DNA of 64,000 nt from Ixodes scapularis (lineage: Eukaryota; Arthropoda; Arachnida; Ixodida; Ixodidae). The number at the start of each line of letters is the position of its first letter. Position 1 is the first letter of the stretch. The position numbers and the translations under genes are program-made. The stretch spans positions 21,763,085 to 21,827,084 of the forward strand of contig NW_024609839.1 in NCBI RefSeq assembly GCF_016920785.2, in the 5' to 3' direction. Below the pieces are notes generated by a model. That model searched no databases and was not told where the DNA came from. It saw nothing but the letters and a program-made list of their open reading frames with translations. This document shows positions 51,291 through 62,040 of this stretch, piece by piece.

Positions 51291-53838
51291 CAGCCTCACC
51301 GCAGTGGAAACCGCCTTTGGCTTTGCAATACATGGATCCACACAGTTGACTTCCGATACTGTCAGCTGTTCCCAGGTGATAGTGCTCATATCTGCTGTAG
51401 ACGAACAAGAGCCATCCATCTTGAGGAGATTCTGGGAGCTTGAAAGTGTAGGAGTACTCGAAGAGGTGGACCGAGATCAGTCAGATAATGACATCATGTG
51501 ACGCTTTGAAGCAAGCATCACCAAGACGAAGGGAAGGTACGAGGTTGGCCTCCCTTGGAAAACAGACGTGCACCTAGAATGCAACCGAGATGTGGCATGG
51601 AACCGCCTCGAAAGTCTACGAAGGAAGCTAAGCAAAAACCCAGACCTCATGCGAAGGTATGACCAGGCTATCCGGCTGTACGCAGATAACGGAATGGCCG
51701 AGAAGGTTGAACAGTTAAACGGTTCCGAAGGACGTGCTTATTATATGCCACACCAAGCTGTTCTACGAGAGGGTAGCAGCACGACAAAAATGAGGATCGT
51801 GTTCGACGCCTTTTGGCTCGGACCGAATTCCAGATCATTGAACGACAACCTTGAAGGCGGTCCGAACCTGAATCCAGACCTGGTGGCCCTACTCCTGAGG
51901 TTTAGGCAAAATCGGGTAGCACTAATTGCAGACGTCGAGAAAGCCTTCCTTCAGATCGGTGTACACGAGGTGGACCGCGACGCCTTGCTGTTTCTCTGGT
52001 ATAAAGAGCCGCCTCACCCAGACCAACCTACCCCAGAAGTCGAGGTCTGGCGTATGACAAGGGTAACCTTCGGTACCACATGCAGTCCGTTCCTACTGGG
52101 AGCAACCCTACAGCACCATTACAAAGTTATGGAAAGCAAGTTCCCACAAAGAGCAGAAAAGCTGGAAAAATCAGTATATGTGGACGACTTCTTGACCGGC
52201 ACAGAAAGGGAGGAGGCGGCCCAGAAGTTCTACCCCGAGGCGACCAAAATATTCGGGGCAGCTGGAATGAAGCTTCGTAAGTGGGGGTCCAACAGCGCGG
52301 TCCTAAAGAAAATGCTGGAGGACAACGCATCCGAAGAGAGAGTCCTTGGACAGCTGACGGGAGTGGTGAAAGTGCTGGGTATAACCTGGGAGTCAAACGA
52401 AGACAAATTGTCTTTCACAACAGAACAGGTGGTCGAGTTTATAAGCCAACGCAGAAACACCAAGCGATTCGTGCTCCAGACCACGGCGCGACTCTACGGC
52501 CCACTCGGTTTCCTCTCTCTTTTCGTGACCCGAGCCAAGATTTTTTGTCAAGAGACCTGGAAGCGGAACCTGCGTTGGGATGATGCACTGCCGGGTGAAC
52601 TGATGGGAGACTGGGAGAGCTGGTGTGACGAGCTCACCAAACTGGGTCAGATCAGCGTGCCCAGGTACTACGACAGCGGACTGAGCAACATAATCATACA
52701 CAGAGCGTTGCATGTGTTCTCGGGCGCCAGCTCTTCCGCCTACAGATCGATTATTTTTCTGTGTTCAACTGACGACAGCGGAACGAAGAAGGCGACAATA
52801 TTGCTCGCTAAGTGCCGCGTCGCCCCCCTGAAGGAAATTTCCTTGGCGAGACTGGAGCTCATGGCAAGCTTGATCGGATCGAGACTACTGAAGTACGTCA
52901 AGACATGCCCCAAACTCCAGGTGGACGAAGTTCACTTTTGGACGGACTCGAAGATCACTTTGCACTGGATAAGAGGAGAGGCCTCCAGATGGAAAACGTT
53001 TGTCAAAAACCGAGTACTGGAGATACAAGGACACTCAGGGGACGCAAAGTGGCACCACTGCCCGGGTAAGGAAAATCCCGCAGATTTGATGACCCGAGGG
53101 CTGAAAGCTGATCGACTGCTTTCTGCTTCACTCTGGTGGACCGGACCAACTTGGTTACAGCTTCCAGCAACCGAATGGCCCGAAGAAACTGTTGGGGTGC
53201 TTTCCCACGACAAGCTCGAGGAGAAAGCTTCGGAAGCTGTAGTCATGCTAGTGCCCGCAGACACGTCCGTGGAGTTCATGGACATCTCGAGATTCAATTC
53301 GGCTGCGAGACTGCACCGAACAACAGCCTGGGTGCTTCGGTTTGTCCATAACCTTCGATCACCAATCAAAACTACTGGATCGCTGAGCGCTGAGGAGATC
53401 CAAGCAGCACAAACCGTTTGGATAAAGAAGGCACAAAGCTCGAGGTTTGCCTCCGAGATTAGTTGTGCAGCTGGAAAAAAAGCAGCGCCGCCTGGTTCAG
53501 CCTTGCGAAATTTCCAAACATCCGGCGACCAAGAGGGAGTGCTCCGGATCAAAGGCCGTATCCGATCAGCAAACCTTACTGGGGATGAACGTGAACCCAT
53601 CGTGGCTGCCCAACGAGCACCGGTATTCTACCTTGCTGACCACCGAAGCTCACCGAAAGATGATGCACGGAGGGCCACGAGACAATCTCATGCAGCTTCG
53701 CGAGAGATACTGGATCATCCGCGGAAGACAATTGGTGAAGAGGGTGGTGCATGCTTGCGTTACCTGCTAGGGGTTCATTGCCACTCCTGCCAGTGCTCCA
53801 ACGGGACCTTTGCAGTGTACAAGAACCACGCAGGCTGA
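51291..53838 (+). CDS. BEL pol: reverse transcriptase and Pao-type RNase H
   Basis: After the LINE the linker continues (LTAVETAFGFAIHG, EPSILRRFWELESVG) to a TGA near 51499, then the frame continues to 53838. Reverse transcriptase: GRAYYMPHQAVLREGS, MRIVFDAFWLGPNSRSLND, LIADVEKAFLQIGVHEVD, VTFGTTCSPFLLGATLQHH and the intact box VYVDDFLTG. RNase H: ALHVFSGASSSAYRSIIF, where the usual first aspartate (VFxDAS) is glycine; SLARLELMASLIGSRLL with glutamate; VHFWTDSKITLHWIRGE; CPGKENPADLMTRG. The integrase N-terminal frame is left near 53590. Polymerase residues are intact, RNase H has lost a catalytic residue, and stops remain. Confidence 0.92.
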
Positions 53839-54286
53839 TCCCTTTAAGGTAGTCGGTATAGACTTTGCGGGGCCGATGTACGTGCGAGAAAATGAACTCA
53901 CGCACATTGCCTTGTTTACGTGTGCCGTCACGCGCGCGGTGCACTTGGAGCTCGTGCCGGACGTTTCGACAAAAAGCTTTTTGCTTGCGTTCCGAAGGTT
54001 CGTGTCGCGAAGGGGTTTGTGTCGCATCGTGTACTCGGACAATGCGCTGTCCTTCAAGAGGGCGTCCAAAGACTTGGCCGAACTCTGGAAGACGCTCCGA
54101 CATCCAGAGGTGGTAGACCACTTCGCCAACGCGAATATTGAGTGGCGCTATATTGTTGTGCGGGCACCATGGTGGGGAGGCTTCTACGAGCGACTCGTCC
54201 GATCGGCGAAAGTTGGGCTCAGGAAAGTGATCGGTAAAAAAATGTTTGGACTTGGAAGATTTACATACAGTTCTGTGCAAGATTGA
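53585..54286 (+). CDS. BEL integrase: zinc region and catalytic core
   Basis: The zinc-binding part is in the frame ending at 53770: EAHRKMMHGGPRDNLMQLRE, YWIIRGRQLV and HACVTC, an HHCC set. A stop and small shift separate it from the core (53810-54286): FKVVGIDFAGPMYVRE with the first aspartate, CAVTRAVHLELV, CRIVYSDNALSFKRAS with the second aspartate and WWGGFYERLVRSAKVGLRK with the glutamate. The catalytic triad is complete. The frame closes at 54286, and the C-terminal domain continues in another frame. It joins element cDNA to host DNA. Confidence 0.9.
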
Positions 54287-54782
54287 AGCCGTAGTGAATT
54301 CACGGCCTCTCATATTTGTCTACAATGAGATCGACGAGGGCGGGTCGCTCACTCCTGCAAGCTTCCTCACGGGACGAAGGCTCACGGCGCTTCCGGTGGC
54401 GGGGAAAAAAGACTTCGCTTCGTCACCTGAGGTGCTCCGCCAGCTTTGGAGACCCAGAAAGGAGGTTCTTAACAGGTTTCGGAAGACGTGGCGATCGGAG
54501 TATCTAAGAGAGCTCCGATCCGCCTATGAAAGCAAGCAACGGAAATCCACACCCATTGAGGTTGGACAGCTTGTCCTGCTTAAGGAGCAGTTTCCACGTT
54601 TGCTGTGGAAGGTGGGCAGGATTGACGTGTTTTTGGGTCAGGATGGAAAGAGTCGTTCATTTGTCGTACGTTTAAACAGGGGATTGTTGCTGAAACGACC
54701 GGTACAATTGCTTTATCCCATAGAAGTAACTGAAATTAAGAATGGGTTCGAACCCATTCGGTGGGGAGTATGTTGCAACTAA
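54246..54782 (+). CDS. BEL integrase C-terminal domain (DUF5641-type)
   Basis: The frame from about 54270 reads CKIEAVVNSRPLIFV, GGSLTPASFLTGRRLTALPV, RFRKTWRSEYLRELRSAYES, STPIEVGQLVLLKEQFPRLL and KSRSFVVRLNRGLLLKRPVQ, then LLYPIE. These are the hallmarks of the DUF5641 region that ends Pao-family integrases. The stop TAA (54780-54782) lies 10 bp inside the 3' LTR, so coding overlaps the LTR. A frameshift near 54280 separates it from the core. Confidence 0.9.
   Translation: MDLEDLHTVLCKIEAVVNSRPLIFVYNEIDEGGSLTPASFLTGRRLTALPVAGKKDFASSPEVLRQLWRPRKEVLNRFRKTWRSEYLRELRSAYESKQRKSTPIEVGQLVLLKEQFPRLLWKVGRIDVFLGQDGKSRSFVVRLNRGLLLKRPVQLLYPIEVTEIKNGFEPIRWGVCCN
54741..54758. repeat. 18-bp perfect palindrome before the 3' LTR
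   Basis: AATGGGTTCGAACCCATT reads the same on both strands. It lies 12 bp before the 3' LTR and includes a GGTTCGAACC B-box-like core. Confidence 0.85.
54759..54770 (+). other. Putative polypurine tract of BEL
   Basis: CGGTGGGGAGTA directly before the 3' LTR, the normal position for plus-strand priming. Confidence 0.6.
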
Positions 54783-55042
54783 CGTCGGATAAACCTCTGT
54801 TGGCGTTAGACGAACAGGGAGTAGAAGCAGAAAAGAAAGAAGTCTGCTAAGCTGCCCCGGCACGTGCGTACGAAAAGCGGGAAAAAGAAAAAGAACGACA
54901 ACGACGATGAACGTGAACGATTGAACGTTTTGACCTTGCAAGCTTTCGAATGTTGATGTATTATTCTCAGCGGTGTAAATATTAAAGTGTTGCTCGTTGC
55001 CTGACAATGGAACGATTACTGTGACGACGCGCAGCGACTGCA
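54771..55042 (+). repeat. BEL 3' LTR
   Basis: Begins TGTTGCAACT and ends CAGCGACTGCA. It matches the 5' LTR with a few substitutions (for example GTTGATGTATTATTC against GTCGATGTAGTATTC). Confidence 0.95.
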
Positions 55043-55189
55043 AGCGCCGGTTTCGGCTGAAATTTGGGCAACGTGGTCTGTGTCGTGCCTGGAATCTAGC
55101 TCAGTCGCCAAGAAAATATCCGAAGTTACCTTCATAATCCCTTTAAGGCACTTTGCAGAGCGAAACACTAGGAACTTTTACAGGCTTAA

Positions 55190-55603
55190 AGGGACGGTGA
55201 ACTGAAATTTGGATTTCAGAAAAACAATGCTCGAGATGTAGGTGGGACGCTACAATCCCTACAACACTACTAGTAAGGCAATAACTCAAATAGACAGCCG
55301 CATTTTTGGAAAAAGAAGTCGAGATGAACCAGGCCGACGAGGCGCGTGACCGTCAAGATACCTAGTTTCCTCCTCTCTTCGCTTCGCTTCAAGGCCGCGA
55401 GGCGGAGAAGACGCGAGGCCGTTCCCTCTCCTTCTCGGAGAAACATGACGTCAACATTCCTGCCAAATGCGCCTTTTTAAAAAGAAAAATACGGTCATCC
55501 GTTCGAGATACCGCTGTATGAGTGATGTTTTGGTGTTTGTAGTATCCAGTTGCACGCTTTTGCCGCGTATTTCGGGTAATCCAGATTTCGGTTCAGCATC
55601 CCT
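55190..55603. mobile_element. 414-bp MITE, TTAA target
   Basis: TTAA at 55186-55189 and 55604-55607 flank ends AGGGACGGTGAACTGAAAT and, reversed, AGGGATGCTGAACCGAAAT (16 of 19 matches). No coding capacity. Confidence 0.85.
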
Positions 55604-55609
55604 TTAAGG

Positions 55610-57435
55610 GTGTAAAAACGCTGTTGACACTCAAGGCTATACTGCTTCATCACCCTTATTTAGCCATAATACACCCTTTTAATCGTAAAATAGGTTGCTG
55701 TCATTCAGGCTTTAACAAGGATGCGCAACAGGGTACAGTAGTGAAGTCAGCGGAACCTCATGAATGACGTTCGCTACGTTGACACCCACTTTAGCCGATG
55801 TTGTTTTAGCGACGATTATTGCTTATATCAATGCTTTTTTGGAGAAATATTCTATGACGTAAGATACACAGGTTGTTCATTAAGCTTAACAGATTTGTTT
55901 TAAAAAGTTGTTAAAGGTACACTTATGCGGGTTTATTAGGTAAATTACACGGCCAGGGGGACATACTATTGAGGGCTAGTCATAGCGATCAGACGGATAA
56001 CGAAGTAAAAATTTTTACTTCACTTCTTAATTAGGGAGAATAGACCTTTGGCTCCAATTAGAAACATGCTGAGCGTCACCCAGAATCACCAGTTCAGTTA
56101 TTTTTAGAAAGATTTGAGTTGTGAAAAGCGCAGTAATACAAGAAAGTTAGCACTTGTGCAGCAGGAGCAAGGCTACCCCGCGATTTTTCCGTCTCTTAAT
56201 ACAGCCCCATGACCTCATACCTGCTGCACGGGTGGTACCCATAGCGTACCACTACGCTTCCCACGCAGTTGAAGTATTTCTAAAAGTTTTTGATTTAGTA
56301 GTTTCCGATGTGCCACAGCAAGTTTCTAATTGGGACCTTATGTCTATTTTCACTAATTGGAAAGGTAAACGCGTTTACTCAATTATTCAAGGGCTGTTAT
56401 AATTACTCACCTTTACTATGTTCCCCTGGTCGTATAACCCACCTGCACAAACCGCATAAGTGTAGCTTTCAGGGCTTTTTTAAAACAAACTTGTAAAACT
56501 TGAAGAAAAAAAATATTTTGTACCTGTATAATGAAGTACGTGAACTATTGACTAAAACGAAGAAACCTCTACGCAACCCCTGTAATCGTGGAGAAATTTA
56601 TCTGTGGATAAATGCCTTTCAGTTGTCGATTAAACAAGGCGGTATATCAGTCACAAGGGTCATAATTACTCTCTCGCGCGCGATTCATTGGGTCTGTGTT
56701 TGCTCCGTTTTGCATGTAAGAACTGCATGTGGTGTTTGGGGCTTGTAAACTTTCTCCTCTATTCAAACATCCCTATGATTATGCCAAGAGCGTATGCACC
56801 CTATTTGTAGGGTCTTCACCAGCGTTCTAAGAGTTTTGGGTAACCCCGTTAGACTTTTAGCCCTCGCGCGCTCGCGTTCATTCCCTTGTCAAAACTCAAG
56901 CAGGTACTGCATTCTTAATATGTCATCTACTTCAATAGTTTGTTGAAAACTGTTCACTGGGAGCACTAATCTAAGCTATAAGAAAATAGCATCTTCTAGA
57001 TTATTATGATTTTTCAGTCGTTGTATTCGTATACTCTGGATGCTGTTACGCAAATATAGTCGGCGCGTGAAATGTTTCAATATTTTGAAACATGATTTTT
57101 TATCTATAGGAACTCCAGTCTGCCGAAACATGACCGGTAAGATCGCTGTCGTTGGAGGTGTTTCCGGATGTCTGTGGCGCCAGTGTTTATGTCCGTCGTG
57201 GTTGGTTTCAAGCACTTCTTTCTTTTAGAACCCAGCTCTTAAGCGCGAAGCAGATTAACGACGAAATCGTCCGAATCCTCCTTTCCGATTAGGCAATACG
57301 ACGGTCGGGCACGGCTTGTTTGGTCGTTTCGTAACTCCGTTTAGACGTTGCGGCATGCGACCAACTGTCCAGAGGTGGTTACGGTGGTCGGATGGCCGGT
57401 GCCATCCGACATTTGCAACCGCGTAGTAATGGGCA
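55610..57435. other. M13 intron, no gene recognised
   Basis: AT-rich sequence. Short ORFs at 56154-56748 in three plus-strand frames match no family. A hairpin GTCGGATGGCCGGTGCCATCCGAC lies near 57388-57411. Confidence 0.45.
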
Positions 57436-57579
57436 ACTATTGGTATGTCCTCAGAAGTTTCGTCTCCGGCGTACTCACTTCATTATATTGTGACTACTAA
57501 GTTCAACAAAGAGTCACAAAACAACTATACGACCTGCTACTTAGTGGATACTTTACTGGTACATCGTTGCATAAAAATG

Positions 57580-57798
57580 GCCGCAGCATGCTGCACAAGG
57601 TCAGACCTTCGCCACAGCTCGACTCTGCCAGTCAACTTGTACGCGGCGACACTCTTTGTTGTGTCTTTTGTTTTGGCACAAGTTCGCAGCAATAAGTCTG
57701 AAATTTTATCAGTTTTGACAATGTTTCTTTGCCTTTCATTCGTGACATTTCTGGAGGAGGTGCAGGGTAACATTTGCCCACACTTAAGGCTCGTATAA
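57580..57798 (+). CDS. Small hydrophobic ORF, unknown
   Basis: ATG 57580 opens MAAACCTRSDLRHSSTLPVN, with two hydrophobic stretches: LYAATLFVVSFVLAQ (about residues 21-35) and ILSVLTMFLCLSFVTFLEEV (about 42-61). The ORF is 72 codons and ends at 57798. A GC-rich start resembling a first exon is followed by AT-richer coding. No family recognised, no TATA box or splice signals identified with confidence. It may be part of an LTR or a chance ORF. Confidence 0.2.
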   Translation, partial: AAACCTRSDLRHSSTLPVNLYAATLFVVSFVLAQVRSNKSEILSVLTMFLCLSFVTFLEEVQGNICPHLRLV

Positions 57799-57939
57799 AG
57801 ACCACGACGACGACACTCGATAAGGATGACGAAGGCCAGCGAACCAACAGGAGAGGAATTACGAACGATAACCAACGACCACGACGAGCCACGTCAAACG
57901 GTGGTGAGCTGTAACTGACGAAGGCGAACAACGAGGACT

Positions 57940-58090
57940 GTCTACGACGGTGATCTTAGACGATGATCTACGATGACGATCTACAACGACGACCAAGAAC
58001 GACGACCTAGAGCAACGACCTAGGAAGACAACTTAGAACGACGATCTTTGACGACGACCTACGACGGCAACAACAACGACCAGCTATGCC
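57940..58090. repeat. ACGACGAYCTA minisatellite
   Basis: Irregular units such as GACGATGATCTACGATGACG, ATCTACAACGACGACCAAGA and ACGACGACCTAGAGCAACG, strongly biased to ACG/GAC triplets. Confidence 0.7.
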
Positions 58091-58439
58091 GATATCGAAC
58101 GAGAGATAAACATTTTCACGAAAAATACAACCACAATGAAGTACCAGACGGAACAGTAACCATAATAAACTGTGAGAACGTACACATGCAATCTGGTTGA
58201 ATAGCTTTTCGCTTTGCTCGTCTGTCAATAAACAGCGGGCTGCTGCTTTTTAGAGGGAACGCAGTGCCACGTACGTGGCGAAGTTAGCAACGCACGCGAC
58301 TGCCACGCGGAGGAACAGTGCTCGAACCGCAGTCCGCCCGGATCTTTCTTTTGAAAGTCTGTACTCTTTTCGAAAGTTCCAGCCCATTCATGTCCATCAT
58401 CGAGTGTTTTGGTTTAGAACCTTCTTGAGCCACCGCATG

Positions 58440-58640
58440 TATAAAAGCAGCAGTATCACGTTGGTTCGGGCCTGTCGCCCTTCGGTCGCCATGTTCAAGA
58501 CGCATTGCAGGTTTCTTTTTATGTTTGTAGTCACAAGTTCGCCTCATGTAGCGTTCACTTTCAGTTTTGTACTCGTCTACCATTTTCCATCAGTGAAGAT
58601 ATACCCGTCAGTGGTAACTAAGATATGCCAGAAAGGTTGA
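58440..58640 (+). CDS. TATA-box-led small ORF, possible secreted peptide or first exon
   Basis: TATAAAAG at 58440-58447 is followed about 25-30 bp later by TTCGGGCCTG and then ATG at 58491. The 49-residue ORF begins MFKTHCRFLFMFVVTSSPHV, a basic start followed by a hydrophobic core like a signal peptide, then AFTFSFVLVYHF, a second hydrophobic run. It stops at 58638-58640; a GTGAGTAA donor-like site follows at 58646. Promoter geometry is good, but no family is recognised, and the donor after the stop does not fit a coding exon. It lies inside the M13 intron on the opposite strand. Confidence 0.3.
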   Translation, partial: YKSSSITLVRACRPSVAMFKTHCRFLFMFVVTSSPHVAFTFSFVLVYHFPSVKIYPSVVTKICQKG

Positions 58641-58649
58641 TTAGGTGAG

Positions 58650-59375
58650 TAACACCTAACACTGCAATATGTTACGTAGGCGTTAATTTAAAGTCGCCGC
58701 GAGTCACCATCCTATGGATGTGTTTCAAAGTTCGAATGTATACTTCCAAAACTAAATATGAGGATATAAATTATAATTTAGAAATAGGCTGCATCTAATA
58801 TTCAAATAATAGTGTTTAGGTAGCAAAATATTAATTTGAAAGAAAACATGGGCGCTTTTTTTTTAGCGCTCTATAACGTTGAACATACAATAATACTGCT
58901 TACGTAAACCGCATCCTGCGGAGGCAAACAATAGTGTTCTTTTTCCCACCGGTAGGTATTCATAAAACGAAAAACAAAAAATAATAAATCATAATGACAA
59001 TGAAGTAGCCGGGACTGAACAGACAGTGGAAAAATCTAAAAAAATACTAATTTATTAAAAACGAGAATATCGACCTTAAGTATACTTAATGAAAAAGAAA
59101 CTTAAATAAAAACAAATACTGTTATTGGAATCTGTGTGCCAGCCAATTCTTAAAGAACCCAAATTGTTTTTCATTCACTCACGTGGTACAGAACGAGTAA
59201 GTTTATGTTCATACAATTTGAATGTCTAATTAGAGAGTGGTTACCCCCACTATGCGTTTATAACTTCAGACCTTTTCAGTATAGGTTTATAAACAAACAA
59301 AAAATGACATACATTTTCAGCGTTGCGGTAAAATGACGTTAGTGTACTGGAGGAAGAGGATGCCAGCTGGGCGTA
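58650..59375. other. M13 intron, no feature seen
   Basis: AT-rich with A and T runs; no ORF of note. Confidence 0.5.
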
Positions 59376-59927
59376 AGACTTATTTTACCCCATTGTCAAA
59401 GAACCAGCCGGACCAGTGGCACAGACCATGTTTTCGATAGACAGGGTGCTCAGACTACTCGCCTACAAGCTCGACCGCAGGCTGGGAGACTTCAAGGCCC
59501 GCTTTCGCGAAACAGCCGCCCAGCCCAGAAGGGCGCCAACCCGTGGAACCTTACCACGGGTGTGCTAGACTGCCTGCGTCACCGGAAATTAGGCCAGCTC
59601 GTTTCCAAGCCGGGAGCGCAGGGATCTGTCGCAAAGCGCTCGAGACCGGCCTGCTAGGAAAGAAATCAGCAGTCCATGGCGGCTGCGAAGATCACCGTCG
59701 CGAAAACCGTCGCTGGGCCTAACGCTGTTAACCCTCTTCAGCCGCAACATAAAACGCTCACTCTCATCCACAAGCTTAATTTAAACCATGACCACCATTT
59801 TTTTTATTCCTCTGTACAAAACCATTTCATCATCGTTAGACGCTGCGCCGTGGGCCTCCACGGTAGGGGCGACTGGTCTTCCTGCGGCGCCTCGGCCAAA
59901 TTATACCTAACTATTAATTTTTTTTAG
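59340..59927 (+). other. GC-rich coding-like block, unrecognised
   Basis: A plus-strand frame open from about 59379 to 59567 reads EPAGPVAQTMFSIDRVLRLL, AYKLDRRLGDFKARFRE and TAAQPRRAPTRGT before a stop. A second ORF runs 59676-59927. The GC content is far above the flanks. It may be a decayed exon, retrocopy or repeat piece. No domain recognised. Confidence 0.3.
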
Positions 59928-59929
59928 AA

Positions 59930-61070
59930 AGCCCTGTTGTTTTTTGTTTTTAATCGGACCAACCAGAGCGTAAGAATCACGCTCCTGTGGATCACTAGTT
60001 TGAGGCCCTTAGTTATGTTATTTTTTCTACGCGCCAACTGAACATATCACCCGAAGTGCAAGCTGATTTCATGTAATGGCGACTTTAAAATCCCTGTGCT
60101 ATTGATATTCATATGATACCTTATATGTTATTCCAAATAACAAAAGCACGTTTCGTAAGAACTGCAAGTATAATATTTACATCACTACGCTCTGAGCACG
60201 GATGGCACTTAAATGATGTAAAGCTTTTCTTTTTTTTTTTTTGTACATGATGTTTTGGGACGAGTTTAAGCAATTGTGAAGATTCTCCTCACAGATATGG
60301 CTTTTGAGAAGGTAGGTTTTTGGGAAGTATGTTATTTATGATTCTCCAAAAAACGTAGCGGTGAAGCCAGCATATCGTAGCCGGAGACTGAAGTAAATTA
60401 ATAAGCGTGGCCTGCTTAACTAAATGCCACAAACACACCAAAGGGATGAACAAATACTTATATTCGTTAATTGTCAATCACATAAAACTGAAAAGAAAAG
60501 AAGAAAATATAAATACGTTTTTTGAAAATTCAATTTATATTTAAAGCATGGTTTACTTAAACATTTACATGTAATGTAATTCATAAAATAATTGTTGCTC
60601 GCTTGATTGATATACCTCTATGTATTCTATGATACCACGCAATGATAGTTGTTTTACGTTCCTGTTTCTAAGGGTTCATTTTCTACAGCACTCTGAATGC
60701 GAGTAAACAATTGTGCAGATTTGCCAGTTTGTGTTGTACAAAATCAGAAGTAATAAATCTCCACTGTTTTCCTATAAAAATCGTCAGTCACAGACACTAC
60801 TACGGCGACAAATAGAGGATGCTTGCGCAAAGACATTAGTCTGTAAACAAAAGCTAAATATAAAACAATGAAATCGAAATTAAGCTGTATTTCTCCACAC
60901 AGTGCACTCTAACTTTTTCTTGGAAATCGTCTTCGTGTAGTTTTCAAAATTAGTTTAGTTAATTACAGTAAAAAAAATATCCCGTAAATTATGTTTTGCG
61001 TTAGACAAGTTCACACATGGACCACAACCCTGAATAAGTACTGTAATTAGCACCGAATCTAGGGCTTATT
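59930..61070. other. M13 intron, no feature seen
   Basis: AT-rich sequence, only short ORFs. Confidence 0.5.
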
Positions 61071-61077
61071 TAAATCT

Positions 61078-61214
61078 GTATTTCTTCTTCTGACCGCTGT
61101 GGTTCCCTCCTCGCAATCTGATGCACCGCAAAGTAGCGCAAGTAGGCTGAGATTCTATGCTGGCGATAGAGGCACTTCTGATGTCGAGTTTGATTTCGTC
61201 TGCTGGCACAGTGA
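61078..61214 (+). CDS. Exon-like open stretch, unknown
   Basis: One plus-strand frame is open through VFLLLTAVVPSSQSDAPQSS, ASRLRFYAGDRGTSDVEFDF and VCWHSE, and meets a GTAACT donor-like site at about 61215. The start looks like the hydrophobic part of a signal peptide, but no ATG is in frame directly before it. It could be an internal exon or chance. No family recognised. Confidence 0.2.
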
Positions 61215-61359
61215 GGTAACTACATTTTCAGAGAAAGGTAAGATTTACCGGTATTGGCCCAAGCTCAATACTTCGACGGATATTCTTTGCTCAAAACATG
61301 GAACAAGTAGCTCTCAAACATTTTTACGTTACTGCAATAATACGGCCTGGCCCCTGTAA

Positions 61360-62035
61360 CACCCTTGCAACATCTATGGTATCAAACTTTAAACGGTGCC
61401 ATGGAAACCACCCAGGTAGTGCACCAGCAAAACGCGAAACATGAAGCAAGTTCGACAATCCTAAGGGTCTGGCTTGGGTTTAATAATGTTTTGCTTAAAG
61501 GTGTTAGTCATTGCCAAAGTAGTTTTTTTTCTACGGTGTTTTTTTTGTATTCCACGTAATTGCCAAAGTGGCAGACAATATTCAAAGTAGCCAGGGGAGA
61601 GCCGAACTATCAGGCATCAGAGCCTAACGCAGAAAGTTTGGCAATTTATGCCAGAAATACACAAACTCTGGCCTAAGAATATCGAGTTTTATTATACTTA
61701 AATTTTGGGGGCTCCCAGAAAAATAAATTGAGTGACAAAAAATTGTTTAAAGAGTTGTGCTTCTTTGGCACCGACCTCTTTTATGTTAGTTCTGTAATAT
61801 GAAGTGTTGTACGAATGTTAAAATTCATTGCTCTTTCCGGCGGCGTACAAGCAATAAATTAGTTGCGCGCTGTATGCTCGAGCAGACCCTATATCTGGTT
61901 GCCTAACCTGACAAATTCGGTCGAATAAACATAAAAGCACCCATGTCATAACTTCGTTTAGTGAGCTGTGACCTCCAACGTGCAAGCGTGGTGATTACAT
62001 GGAAGCCCTGAACACCGATAAAAGGTAATACAATA
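61360..62035. other. M13 intron, no feature seen
   Basis: AT-rich; a 64-codon ORF at 61365-61559 is unassigned. Confidence 0.5.
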
Positions 62036-62040
62036 CTCAC

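Larger units (their letters stand above)
41957..55042 (+). mobile_element. BEL/Pao LTR retrotransposon, split by an I-clade LINE
   Basis: LTRs of about 275 bp (41957-42231 and 54771-55042) begin TGTTGCAACT and end CAGCGACTGC. They differ at a handful of sites and a short indel. Between them lie a primer-binding-like site, gag with zinc knuckles, aspartic protease, reverse transcriptase, RNase H and integrase with a DUF5641-type tail, the BEL/Pao order. The LINE at 44122-51278 sits between protease and reverse transcriptase. Without it the element is about 5.9 kb, normal for the group. No 5-bp flanking duplication was evident. Confidence 0.95.

Noticed and set aside
53576..54313. 245-codon minus-strand ORF
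   Set aside because: Shadow of the BEL integrase, whose motifs are on the plus strand.
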